A stretch of 7,251 bases of DNA, from assembly GCA_017999075.1 (NCBI GenBank), contig JAGOBX010000172.1, positions 1 to 7,251 of the forward strand, in the 5' to 3' direction. Made by a program: the position numbers and the translations under genes. The notes under the pieces were generated by a model. That model did not search any database, was not told the origin of the DNA, and saw nothing but the letters and a program-made list of their open reading frames with translations. Numbering within the stretch: position 1 is the stretch's first letter; each line of letters starts with the position of its first letter. This document shows, piece after piece, positions 1 through 6,379 of the stretch. Source of the DNA: Candidatus Babelota bacterium. Its GTDB lineage: Bacteria > JAGOBX01.

Positions 1-65
1 CTACAACATTGCTTGTAATTATTTTCAGAAAAAAAATAAGAAAAATTTTTGGATTCGACAAATAA
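1..65 (+). CDS. Possible 3' end of a plus-strand gene cut by the window edge
   Basis: Two plus-strand frames are open from the window edge. The frame starting at base 3 ends with TAA at 63-65, one base before the ATG at 67, and reads as a hydrophobic stretch followed by a basic tail (TTLLVIIFRKKIRKIFGFDK), much like the C-terminus of a membrane protein. The frame starting at base 2 ends with TGA at 68-70, overlapping that ATG as ATGA. Either would be a typical operon junction with the downstream gene. I prefer the first because its composition looks more protein-like, but 20 codons cannot settle it, and both could be chance. No function can be given. Confidence 0.35.
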   Translation, partial: TTLLVIIFRKKIRKIFGFDK

Positions 66-66
66 T

Positions 67-1095
67 ATGAAAACAAGATGCGTTATAATTAATAATTTAA
101 AACATACACTGCATAATCCCTTGTCAGAAGTTTATATGCAGCAAATTGTGCCTTATTCTGAAAATTCAAAACGTGCGGAAAATATTTTCAATGAAATAAG
201 CAAATTAAAAAATATTGTTATAAAAACTCCTGTTAGATGTACGAGAAAAATGCTGTTTGAAATACATTCTGCAGATTATATTAATTATATAAAACAAATT
301 AGCGGGATGGCCATTGATGAAGATGATTACAGAACTCCTTATGTTATTCCATTAAAATCAAAAAGGTCTAAATTAAGTACTTCAAAAATTGATAATGTCG
401 CTGATTATTCGATGGACGTAACTACTCCAATAGGAAAATTTACTTATCAATCAGCCGTTCATTCAGCTGATATAGCATATACAGGAGCACAAAATCTTAT
501 TAAAGGTGAAAAAATAGTGTATTCTTTATGCAGGCCGCCAGGACACCATGCAGAACAATCAAGATGCGGAGGATATTGTTATATAAACAATGCTGCTATT
601 GCTGCTTCATTTCTATCAAAGCAATCTAAGGTAACTTTGCTTGATATAGATTATCATCATGGAAACGGTTCTCAGGAAATTTTTTATAATAGAAATGACG
701 TTCAGTATATTTCAATTCATGCAAACCCGAAATATGATTATCCGTATTATACAGGTTTTTCTGATGAAACAGGCGCGGGAAAAGGAAAACGGTTCAATTT
801 AAATATACCATTAGAAAAAAATACTTCTGATAAACAATATCTGTCGGCATTGAATATTGCTCTTAATAAAATTTTAAAATTCAATCCCGGGTTTTTATTA
901 GTTTCATTAGGAGTAGATACTTACGAAAATGATCCTGTAGGAGGATTCAAACTTAGCAAAAATGTATTTCAAGAAATTGGGCAAAATATTTTTCAGCTCA
1001 ATTTGCCGACTTTAATAATTCAAGAAGGCGGATATAATACTTCAGAAATAGGGTTACTTGTGAAAAATTTTTTAAAGGGATTCGGGATTAAATAA
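67..1095 (+). CDS. Acetylpolyamine amidohydrolase-like zinc deacetylase (histone deacetylase superfamily)
   Basis: This family hydrolyses the acetyl group from acetylated amines in the cytoplasm. The best match from memory is acetylpolyamine amidohydrolase (AphA type), which frees polyamines such as putrescine or spermidine from N-acetyl forms. Counted from the ATG at 67 (342 residues), the sequence shows RPPGHHA at 156-162 (tandem catalytic histidines 160/161), GGYCYINNAA at 168-177, and the zinc ligands D195 and H197 in DIDYHHGNG. It also has the third ligand D284 in SLGVDTYENDP and the transition-state tyrosine Y323 in EGGY. D195, H197, D284 and Y323 carry the same numbers I recall for the Mycoplana ramosa enzyme. 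The family's insertion between the N-terminal part and the first catalytic motif (about 80-125) is present, as is a Glu near the N-terminus (SEVY, E21). A TTG at 49 would add six residues; I prefer ATG 67 because it aligns with the family and follows the upstream frame ends closely. No strong Shine-Dalgarno is visible. The substrate is inferred, not proven. Confidence 0.88.
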   Translation: MKTRCVIINNLKHTLHNPLSEVYMQQIVPYSENSKRAENIFNEISKLKNIVIKTPVRCTRKMLFEIHSADYINYIKQISGMAIDEDDYRTPYVIPLKSKRSKLSTSKIDNVADYSMDVTTPIGKFTYQSAVHSADIAYTGAQNLIKGEKIVYSLCRPPGHHAEQSRCGGYCYINNAAIAASFLSKQSKVTLLDIDYHHGNGSQEIFYNRNDVQYISIHANPKYDYPYYTGFSDETGAGKGKRFNLNIPLEKNTSDKQYLSALNIALNKILKFNPGFLLVSLGVDTYENDPVGGFKLSKNVFQEIGQNIFQLNLPTLIIQEGGYNTSEIGLLVKNFLKGFGIK

Positions 1096-1096
1096 A

Positions 1097-1112
1097 AATT
1101 CAATTATGAATT
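1097..1112 (-). terminator. Weak hairpin plus T-rich tail, candidate terminator of the minus-strand genes
   Basis: Read on the minus strand, AATTCA-TAAT-TGAATT forms a 6-bp hairpin with a 4-base loop, directly followed by TTTTATTT. The stem has only one G-C pair, so it is weak. It lies about 60 bases beyond the stop of the last minus-strand gene and just past the stop of the convergent plus-strand gene. A second A+T-only dyad (AAAATT-TGG-AATTTT, 1135-1149) sits nearer the minus-strand gene. On the plus strand the hairpin has no T-run, so a terminator for the deacetylase gene is not evident. Confidence 0.3.
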
Positions 1113-1170
1113 AGAGTAAAGTTTTCAAATAGAGAAAATTCCAAATTTTAGAATTGTCAGATAGCTTGCC

Positions 1171-1740
1171 TCAAATACGCCAAATTGTCAATAGGGTGAA
1201 TTTTAATATCATCATAAATGAAAAAAAAACGATGAAAGTTTTAATTTTTTTTGAAAATAATAAATCGCCGCTGAGTTCGTTTAATTGAACTGATACAAAC
1301 CACAAAGATAGATATTGAATTAGAAAATCTATAAGAGGTATGCAGCCTATAATCGAAAAAATATAAGGGAAAATAATTGCTGAAACTGATTCTTCACGAT
1401 AATTATTTTTTAATTTTAACATGGCATAAAAATATAGAAATGAAAATAAAAGTATTTCGAAAAGTAATGATCGGAAAGATAAATATAACGCTGCTTCTCT
1501 TATTGTATTATAATAAACAGTGTGCGGGAATATTTTATAATATATGAAATAATAACTTTCCAATTTATCATTTGCCAAGATTAAATAATATTTTATAAAT
1601 ATTTTTGCCAGGCATGAAAAGAAAGCAATTATAAAGAGAAATTTCAGTTTTAATTCATAATAATAAATTGGATATATAAATCCGTAAATAAATTTTTTTA
1701 AATAATGAAAACAAAAGGAAATGATATTTTTTAACGGCAT
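1171..1740 (-). CDS. Small multi-pass inner-membrane protein of unknown function (possibly Yip1-like)
   Basis: I do not recognise this 189-residue protein with confidence. It is very hydrophobic and rich in F, I, L and Y. Likely membrane segments are at about 33-55, 84-108, 119-137, 138-154 and 166-187, with a basic N-terminus (LKK at 14-16) and a charged loop (LKLKNNYREES) at 108-118. The arrangement of a polar loop, then a segment with prolines (IIFPYIF, IPLIDFL), then a final pair of helices, is reminiscent of bacterial Yip1-domain proteins, but this is an impression only. There is no signal for an enzyme active site. Its ATG is three bases after the stop of the dehydratase gene and has no clear Shine-Dalgarno, so translation may be coupled to that gene. 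Position suggests a membrane partner for surface-polysaccharide work, but the sequence does not show it. Confidence 0.72.
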   Translation of the reverse strand: MPLKNIISFCFHYLKKFIYGFIYPIYYYELKLKFLFIIAFFSCLAKIFIKYYLILANDKLESYYFIYYKIFPHTVYYNTIREAALYLSFRSLLFEILLFSFLYFYAMLKLKNNYREESVSAIIFPYIFSIIGCIPLIDFLIQYLSLWFVSVQLNELSGDLLFSKKIKTFIVFFSFMMILKFTLLTIWRI

Positions 1741-1743
1741 AAA

Positions 1744-3183
1744 TTAAATCTTATAGTTATGTAAATATTCAGGAAGCAGTTCAATAATAATTTTTTTTAA
1801 TTTTAAATTAATTTCATCGCAAGAAATTATCAGTTTTTTTATTTCGGTTATTTTTTTTATAAGGAGTTTAGAATTAAAAAGTTCAGGATGAGCTATGAAT
1901 ATTTTTTCGAGTTTTGTTGAAGAAACTTTATCTGAAGACGTAAGAAGTTCTTCATAGAGTTTTTCTCCAGGTCTTAAACCTGTGTACGTTATTTTTATGT
2001 CTTTATTAGGTTTTAATCCGGCAAGGATTATAAGGTTTGTGGCAAGTTCTGTTATATTTATCTGTTTTCCCATATCAAGAACAAATATTTCTCTTCCGCC
2101 GCTTATTTTTAAAGAATTCAATATCAAAGAAACAGCTTCTGTTATTGTCATGAAATATCTGTATATATCCGGATGAGTTATAGTTATAGGCCCTCCATTT
2201 TTTATCTGGTTGATGAATAAAGGAACGACGCTTCCGCGACTTGCCAAAACATTTCCGAATCTGACTGCACTGAATTTTGTCCTATTTGTTCTTTTTAAAG
2301 AATATAAAAGAAGTAATTTTTCAGCTATGCGTTTTGTCGCGCCCATTATACTTGTAGGATTAACAGCTTTGTCGGAAGAAATTAAAATACAGTATTCGGA
2401 ATGAAATAAATTTGCTAATTTGAAAATATTTTCGCTGCCAATCACATTTACGCGGACAGCTTCGGAAATATTGAATTCCATTAAAGGCACGTGTTTATAA
2501 GCGGCAGCGTGAATTATTATATCTGGTTTGTATTTTTTAAAAATACAGATTAATCTGTTATAATTCGAAATGTCGCAAATTAAATATGTTTTTTTACAAA
2601 CATTATTTTTTATTGACTGTTCAAGATAATATAATTCAGATTCATTCTGGTCAAGGATAATAAGGTTATTTAGTTTTAATAAAGCAAGCTGCCGGCAAAG
2701 TTCAGAACCTATAGAACCGGCACCGCCTGTAACTAATACTGTTTTATTTCTAAATAATTTATTTAAATTAGCAATATCAAGCTTAACAGATTCTCGTCCG
2801 AGAAGATCTTCCGGCAAAATTTCTCTGATTTGATTGAATTTTACATCTCCACTAATGATTTCAATAATTCCGGGAACTATTCTAAAATCAATTTTATGTT
2901 TATTGCATTTGTTTATTATTTTTCTTATTAATTCTCCTTCAGCGCTCGGTATTGCAATTAATACAACGTTAACTTTGAAACTTTTTATAATTCTGTCAAT
3001 GTCATTGATTTTTCCTAAAATGTCATGAGATTTATATTTTGTATTTATTTTTTTTTTGTCGTCATCTAAAAAACCTACTATTGAATAATTTATTTCAGGA
3101 TGTTTTAGAATTTCATCGCATACCATTTTTCCGGCAACTCCGGCGCCAACGATAATCACGTTTTGTTTACATAGGTTTTTCAT
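1744..3183 (-). CDS. Nucleotide-sugar 4,6-dehydratase, CapD/WbpM/FlaA1 family, lacking the N-terminal membrane domain
   Basis: The family removes water from UDP-GlcNAc or a related UDP-sugar (with NAD(P)+) to start synthesis of modified sugars for capsule, O-antigen or glycoprotein. The 479-residue protein has two Rossmann-type domains. The first has GAGVAG at 13-18 (CoA_binding_3-like half of the long family members). The second has GGAGSIG at 153-159, HAAAYKHVPLME at 225-236, SSDKAVNPTSIMGATK at 269-284, RFGNVLASRGSVVP at 308-321 and RPGEKLYEEL at 404-413. The usual catalytic tyrosine position is methionine (M280 with K284), the SMK form known for WbpM. Long members carry about four N-terminal membrane helices and exceed 600 residues; none is present, and the preceding gene ends 28 bases upstream, leaving no room. 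The start is ATG 3183, with GGAG at 3196-3199 and a rather long 12-base spacer. It sits between the HD-GYP regulator and a small membrane protein, and probably serves surface glycan synthesis. Confidence 0.92.
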   Translation of the reverse strand: MKNLCKQNVIIVGAGVAGKMVCDEILKHPEINYSIVGFLDDDKKKINTKYKSHDILGKINDIDRIIKSFKVNVVLIAIPSAEGELIRKIINKCNKHKIDFRIVPGIIEIISGDVKFNQIREILPEDLLGRESVKLDIANLNKLFRNKTVLVTGGAGSIGSELCRQLALLKLNNLIILDQNESELYYLEQSIKNNVCKKTYLICDISNYNRLICIFKKYKPDIIIHAAAYKHVPLMEFNISEAVRVNVIGSENIFKLANLFHSEYCILISSDKAVNPTSIMGATKRIAEKLLLLYSLKRTNRTKFSAVRFGNVLASRGSVVPLFINQIKNGGPITITHPDIYRYFMTITEAVSLILNSLKISGGREIFVLDMGKQINITELATNLIILAGLKPNKDIKITYTGLRPGEKLYEELLTSSDKVSSTKLEKIFIAHPELFNSKLLIKKITEIKKLIISCDEINLKLKKIIIELLPEYLHNYKI

Positions 3184-3195
3184 TTGAAAAATGCG

Positions 3196-3199
3196 CTCC
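3196..3199 (-). promoter_or_regulatory. Shine-Dalgarno (GGAG) of the dehydratase gene, long spacer
   Basis: GGAG on the minus strand lies 12 bases before the ATG at 3183. It is the only such match in the 28-base gap. It supports this start, and hence the absence of an N-terminal membrane domain, although the spacing is longer than usual. Confidence 0.5.
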
Positions 3200-3211
3200 G
3201 AAAATATTTAT

Positions 3212-4261
3212 TTAAAATTTTTTTACTTTGAATTTTTCTTCAAGTTTAAAAAAAGCATCCACTACATCTGGTGAGAAATGCTTTCCTTTTTGTGAAGATA
3301 TGTATCTAATAGCTTCTTTATGTGCCATTTTATCTTTATAAACTCTTTTGCTTGTTATAGCATCGTAAACATCAGATAATGCTACAATACAAGCGCTTAT
3401 AGGTATTTCTGTTCCTTTTAATCCTAAATGATATCCTGTGCCATCCCATTTTTCGTGATGAAAATAAGCTATTTCTATAGCCAGGTCAATAATATGATAG
3501 GATGAAATATTTTTTTTACATTGTTCAAGCATCCTTCCTCCATTAATAGTGTGGAGCTTTATGAATTCAAATTCTTCTCCAGTTAATTTATCCGGTTTTA
3601 ACAGAATCGCGTCTCTTACGCATATTTTTCCGATATCGTGAAGAGCGCTTGCCAATGAAATATTTTCAATGAATTCAGGAGTAATAATATACTGATAGTT
3701 TGGATTGTAACTTAATTCTTCAGAAATTATTTTTGAAAAATAACTTATATTTTCAAGATGGGGGCCTGCATCGTTATCCCGGGTTTCAACTAAGGAAGCT
3801 AACGTATATATCAAAGCAAAATGAGTTTCGGATAATTCTTTGTTTTTGTTTTCAATTATACATTCAAGCTTGGCGTTATATTGAGACAAACTTTTGGAAT
3901 ATTGAAGATATTTTAAATGGTTTTTTACTCTGTAATAAAAATCTTTTTTATCTATAGGCTTAACAATATATTCTGCAGCACCAAGTTTAAAACAATTTAC
4001 TTTTGCATTTGTGTCGTCAATTGAAGTAACTATCAATACAGGAATTTTTGATGTATTAATCATTTTGAGAATATTTATACCATCGCCCGAGTTAAATGCA
4101 ATGTCAAGAATAATTAAATCAGGATTACCGCTGAGTAATGTTTTTTTTATATTTTCCAGATTCGAATTGAAAATAGTTATGTTTCCTGAATTTTCAGAAA
4201 CAATATTCTGAATTTGCTCGGCATCATCGATATTATCATCAATTATTATTATTTTATACAT
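3212..4261 (-). CDS. Response regulator with HD-GYP domain, predicted c-di-GMP phosphodiesterase (GYH variant)
   Basis: This is a cytoplasmic two-component output protein of 349 residues from ATG 4261. The REC domain occupies about 1-120, with acidic pair D8/D9, phospho-acceptor D53 (IILDIAF), T79 and K101 (VKP). A polar, probably coiled-coil linker follows at about 120-150, then the HD-GYP domain at about 150-345. Metal-site residues visible are H168 (GPHLENIS), H208/D209 (HDIGK), H237, H268/H269 (FHHEKWDG) and D297 (LSDVYDAITSKR). The domain normally hydrolyses c-di-GMP. The signature GYP reads GYH (276-278), followed by the usual LGLKG. A TTG at 4294 would add 11 residues (MFSSVLLDKKT), but MYKIIIIDD is a standard REC beginning. 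No strong Shine-Dalgarno is visible for either start. The cognate histidine kinase is not in the window. The barrel gene lies 39 bases upstream and the dehydratase 28 bases downstream, so it may be co-expressed with both. Confidence 0.93.
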   Translation of the reverse strand: MYKIIIIDDNIDDAEQIQNIVSENSGNITIFNSNLENIKKTLLSGNPDLIILDIAFNSGDGINILKMINTSKIPVLIVTSIDDTNAKVNCFKLGAAEYIVKPIDKKDFYYRVKNHLKYLQYSKSLSQYNAKLECIIENKNKELSETHFALIYTLASLVETRDNDAGPHLENISYFSKIISEELSYNPNYQYIITPEFIENISLASALHDIGKICVRDAILLKPDKLTGEEFEFIKLHTINGGRMLEQCKKNISSYHIIDLAIEIAYFHHEKWDGTGYHLGLKGTEIPISACIVALSDVYDAITSKRVYKDKMAHKEAIRYISSQKGKHFSPDVVDAFFKLEEKFKVKKF

Positions 4262-4300
4262 TGTTTTTTTATCTAAAAGAACAGATGAAAACAATTATTT

Positions 4301-5458
4301 TTAAAATGACGCTGATAATTTTGTATAAATATCATAACCGTCATAACTTGAAACAATTTCAGGGGAAACTTTTTTTGTAAAATAACGGATTCCTGTAGAT
4401 AAATTGAATTTTATTTTTTTATAAGAAAAAAGATAATTGTGTTCGGCATTATAATCAAGAAGTTTATCTACAGGATAAATATCAGTTAAATCCGAATAAT
4501 TTTTTCTTGAAAATTTTGATGTAAAATTAATGTTTTGATATTCGTTGAACTTATAAGTTAATTTTATTTTAAATTCTGAAAGTTCGTAATATCTATTATC
4601 ATATGACAATGTTGCCGAAGTATCATATTCAAGTATATAATTTTCGCATATATCGAAATTATAATTCATGAATAAATATAGTTTTTTTGTAAGTGAAGTG
4701 TTTATACTGAAATTAAATAATGTTTTAGTAACATCTTCTGCAGAAACATAATTTTTTCTCTGGACAATAAATTCTGAGGTTCCTTCTACCTTATCAGATA
4801 AATTTCCTTTAAATCCGGCAGACAATGAATATTCTTTATTGTCCTGTAAATCTTCAAAATCATAAACAATGTCAGTGTAAATAGTTTTGAAAATCAGACT
4901 GGTTTTCCCGTAAAAATTGTTTGAAAATATTATTGAAACTGATTTTTCTTTTCTGTCAGAATACATTATTTTTTTGTAATCCAAATCTTTGTAATTAAAA
5001 TTCATTTCTATTTCAGAGTTATTGAAAATATTTTTTGAAAATCCTGTATGAAATCCGCGCATATAATAATCTGTTTTCATATTAGATATTCCCACTTCAA
5101 AATCTTCATAATTTTTATTGAAAATTCCTCCTGCAAAAATATTGATTTGATTTGAAATGTATTTTATTTTTGGTGAAATATTAATAATTTTGTAATCATC
5201 AAATTCTTCATTAAATTCTTTAGAGAATTGTACAGGGTTATTAAAAATAATGTTTGAATCAGTATAATTTAATGAAATATTTAATCCATAAGATAAAGAG
5301 GTTATAGATTTTTTTGAATTTGAATGCTCATAATTTGAAGAATTTTTATAAGATAAATCAACTGATTTTGCTGATATATCAATTTCTCCAGAATATATTT
5401 TTGGAATATATATTAGAATAATAAAAAGTATTGTGATAATAGTTGAAATTTTTTTCAT
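4301..5458 (-). CDS. Predicted outer-membrane beta-barrel protein with signal peptide
   Basis: I do not recognise a named family. The 385-residue protein begins with a clear Sec signal peptide: MKK, a hydrophobic core to about residue 19, and a probable cut near IYS|GEI at 23/24. There is no lipobox cysteine. The rest has no long hydrophobic helix. Instead it shows repeated stretches of alternating polar and hydrophobic/aromatic residues, rich in N, S, Y and F, separated by turn-like N/D/K segments, as in barrel strands. It ends in KLSASF; a terminal Phe is the usual BAM-recognition signal of outer-membrane proteins. About 360 mature residues suit a mid-sized barrel, and strand number cannot be fixed by eye. 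The start at 5458 is supported by AAGAGG at 5467-5472, 8 bases upstream. A surface or polysaccharide-related role is suggested only by the neighbouring dehydratase and c-di-GMP regulator. A porin or structural barrel remains equally possible. Confidence 0.82.
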   Translation of the reverse strand: MKKISTIITILFIILIYIPKIYSGEIDISAKSVDLSYKNSSNYEHSNSKKSITSLSYGLNISLNYTDSNIIFNNPVQFSKEFNEEFDDYKIINISPKIKYISNQINIFAGGIFNKNYEDFEVGISNMKTDYYMRGFHTGFSKNIFNNSEIEMNFNYKDLDYKKIMYSDRKEKSVSIIFSNNFYGKTSLIFKTIYTDIVYDFEDLQDNKEYSLSAGFKGNLSDKVEGTSEFIVQRKNYVSAEDVTKTLFNFSINTSLTKKLYLFMNYNFDICENYILEYDTSATLSYDNRYYELSEFKIKLTYKFNEYQNINFTSKFSRKNYSDLTDIYPVDKLLDYNAEHNYLFSYKKIKFNLSTGIRYFTKKVSPEIVSSYDGYDIYTKLSASF

Positions 5459-5477
5459 GATATTTTCCTCTTTTATT

Positions 5478-5507
5478 TTATAAGCCGATAGTAGCTCGAC
5501 TTTATAA
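5478..5507 (-). other. G+C-rich RNA hairpin between metF and the barrel gene
   Basis: On the minus strand, TTATAAAGTCGA and TCGGCTTATAA pair around the loop GCTACTA. Seven contiguous pairs include one G-U wobble, then come one bulged A and four more A-T pairs. It begins three bases after the metF stop and ends five bases before the Shine-Dalgarno of the barrel gene. The wobble is a C-A mismatch on the plus strand, so the structure is better as minus-strand RNA. A-rich sequence follows rather than a T-run, so it is not a classic terminator. It could be a processing or stability element, a leader structure affecting translation of the barrel gene, or an atypical terminator. Confidence 0.45.
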
Positions 5508-5509
5508 TT

Positions 5510-6379
5510 TTAAATTTTTGATAAAATATCCGGGATTAATTCTTCTGAATTTATAGCCATAATATGAACTCCGTCAAGTATTTTTTTTATTTCACGTATG
5601 TTTTCTGCGCATATTTTAATTCCTTCATTCAACTGGTTTTCAGATTTTGTTATACGTTCTATTATGCTTTCTGGAATTGTTACACCAGGAATTTTTTTCA
5701 TGAATTCGATCATTTTTAATGATTTTAAAAGAAAAACTCCTCCAATTATTTTTATATTGTTTCTTAATCCATTTTGTTCAAGATAATTTACAAGATTTTT
5801 AAAAGGCTGCATATCAAAAGCTACTTGTGTTTGAAAAAAATAAGCGCCTGCTTCAATTTTTTTTTTCATAGGTATCATTTGAAGCTCTATAGGTTCAACT
5901 GTGGGATTTACAACTGCGCCTATACAGAAATCAGTTGAACCGTCAAGATTATTTCCTGACATGTCTCTTCCGGAATTGAGTCCTGATGCAGCATGAATTA
6001 ATTGGGTTGAATCTAAATCGTATACTGGTTTAGCATCAGGGTGATCTCCATTTTTAGGATGGTCACCACTTAAAATTAAAAGATTTTTTATATTTAAAAC
6101 AGAAGCCGCCAATAAATCGGATTGAAGTGTAAGCCGATTTCTGTCTCTGCATGTTATTTGATAAATTGGTTCTATTCCGGAATCAAGCAATATCTTTGAT
6201 ACGCCCAAAGCACCAAGGCGCATACAAGCTCTTTGATTATCAGTAACATTTACCCCATCAACATAACTTGTTAAAATTTCTGCTTTTTTTTTAAGATTGG
6301 AAACATTTACTCCTTTTGGAGGAAATATTTCTGCTGTAATAATAAACTTTTTAGTTTTATACAATTCATTTAGCTTCAA
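5510..6379 (-). CDS. metF: 5,10-methylenetetrahydrofolate reductase (MetF)
   Basis: This cytoplasmic FMN/FAD-dependent enzyme reduces methylene-THF to methyl-THF, feeding methionine synthesis or, in acetogens, the methyl branch of the Wood-Ljungdahl pathway. At 289 residues it is family length (E. coli MetF is about 296). Visible motifs are AEIFPPKG at 16-23 (E17 matches the catalytic Glu of FEFFPP), VNVTDN at 43-48, QITCRDRNR at 74-82 and LSGDHP at 103-108 (D106 matches the Asp of the RGD motif). Further along are GDHPDAKPVYDLDS at 111-124, FFQTQVAFD at 181-189, GGVFLLKS at 213-220 and PGVTIPE at 231-237. The start is TTG, not ATG: TTGA joins it to the metV stop, a strong AAGGTG stands five bases upstream, and the next methionine is residue 53, inside conserved sequence. 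Pairing with metV suggests the MetVF type, in which electrons may arrive through MetV rather than directly from NAD(P)H. The gene contains runs of ten and nine A on its coding strand. Confidence 0.95.
   Translation of the reverse strand: MKLNELYKTKKFIITAEIFPPKGVNVSNLKKKAEILTSYVDGVNVTDNQRACMRLGALGVSKILLDSGIEPIYQITCRDRNRLTLQSDLLAASVLNIKNLLILSGDHPKNGDHPDAKPVYDLDSTQLIHAASGLNSGRDMSGNNLDGSTDFCIGAVVNPTVEPIELQMIPMKKKIEAGAYFFQTQVAFDMQPFKNLVNYLEQNGLRNNIKIIGGVFLLKSLKMIEFMKKIPGVTIPESIIERITKSENQLNEGIKICAENIREIKKILDGVHIMAINSEELIPDILSKI

Noticed and set aside
49-66. TTG 49 as the start of the deacetylase gene
   Set aside because: It adds six polar residues absent from the family, lacks a ribosome site, and would run into the open frames of the probable upstream gene. 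ATG 67 aligns with known enzymes.
67-1095. AcuC-type acetoin-utilisation protein or histone deacetylase proper
   Set aside because: The superfamily motifs are shared, but the insertion at about residues 80-125, the overall length and the motif spacing match acetylpolyamine amidohydrolase better. There are no acetoin genes nearby.
1982-3028. Three 64-codon plus-strand open frames opposite the dehydratase gene
   Set aside because: They lie wholly antisense to a strongly recognised gene, have no family resemblance, and are expected as frame shadows.
3700-4211. Two plus-strand open frames opposite the HD-GYP gene
   Set aside because: They are antisense to conserved REC and HD-GYP motifs, with no ribosome site or recognisable product.
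4262-4294. TTG 4294 as the start of the HD-GYP regulator
   Set aside because: It would place 11 residues before a standard REC N-terminus and has no Shine-Dalgarno. ATG 4261 gives MYKIIIIDD, typical of the family.
5478-5507. Intrinsic terminator after metF
   Set aside because: On the coding (minus) strand the stem is followed by an A-rich stretch, not T. The T-rich side is on the plus strand, where no gene precedes it and the stem carries a C-A mismatch.
5459-5509. c-di-GMP (GEMM) or preQ1 riboswitch before the barrel gene
   Set aside because: The hairpin plus A-rich tail superficially recalls preQ1-I, and the HD-GYP neighbour made c-di-GMP attractive. However, the leader is too short for GEMM, and the loop GCTACTA does not pair with the tail as preQ1-I requires.
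5598-5786. Plus-strand 62-codon open frame opposite metF
   Set aside because: It lies inside a conserved metF segment on the other strand and has no independent support.
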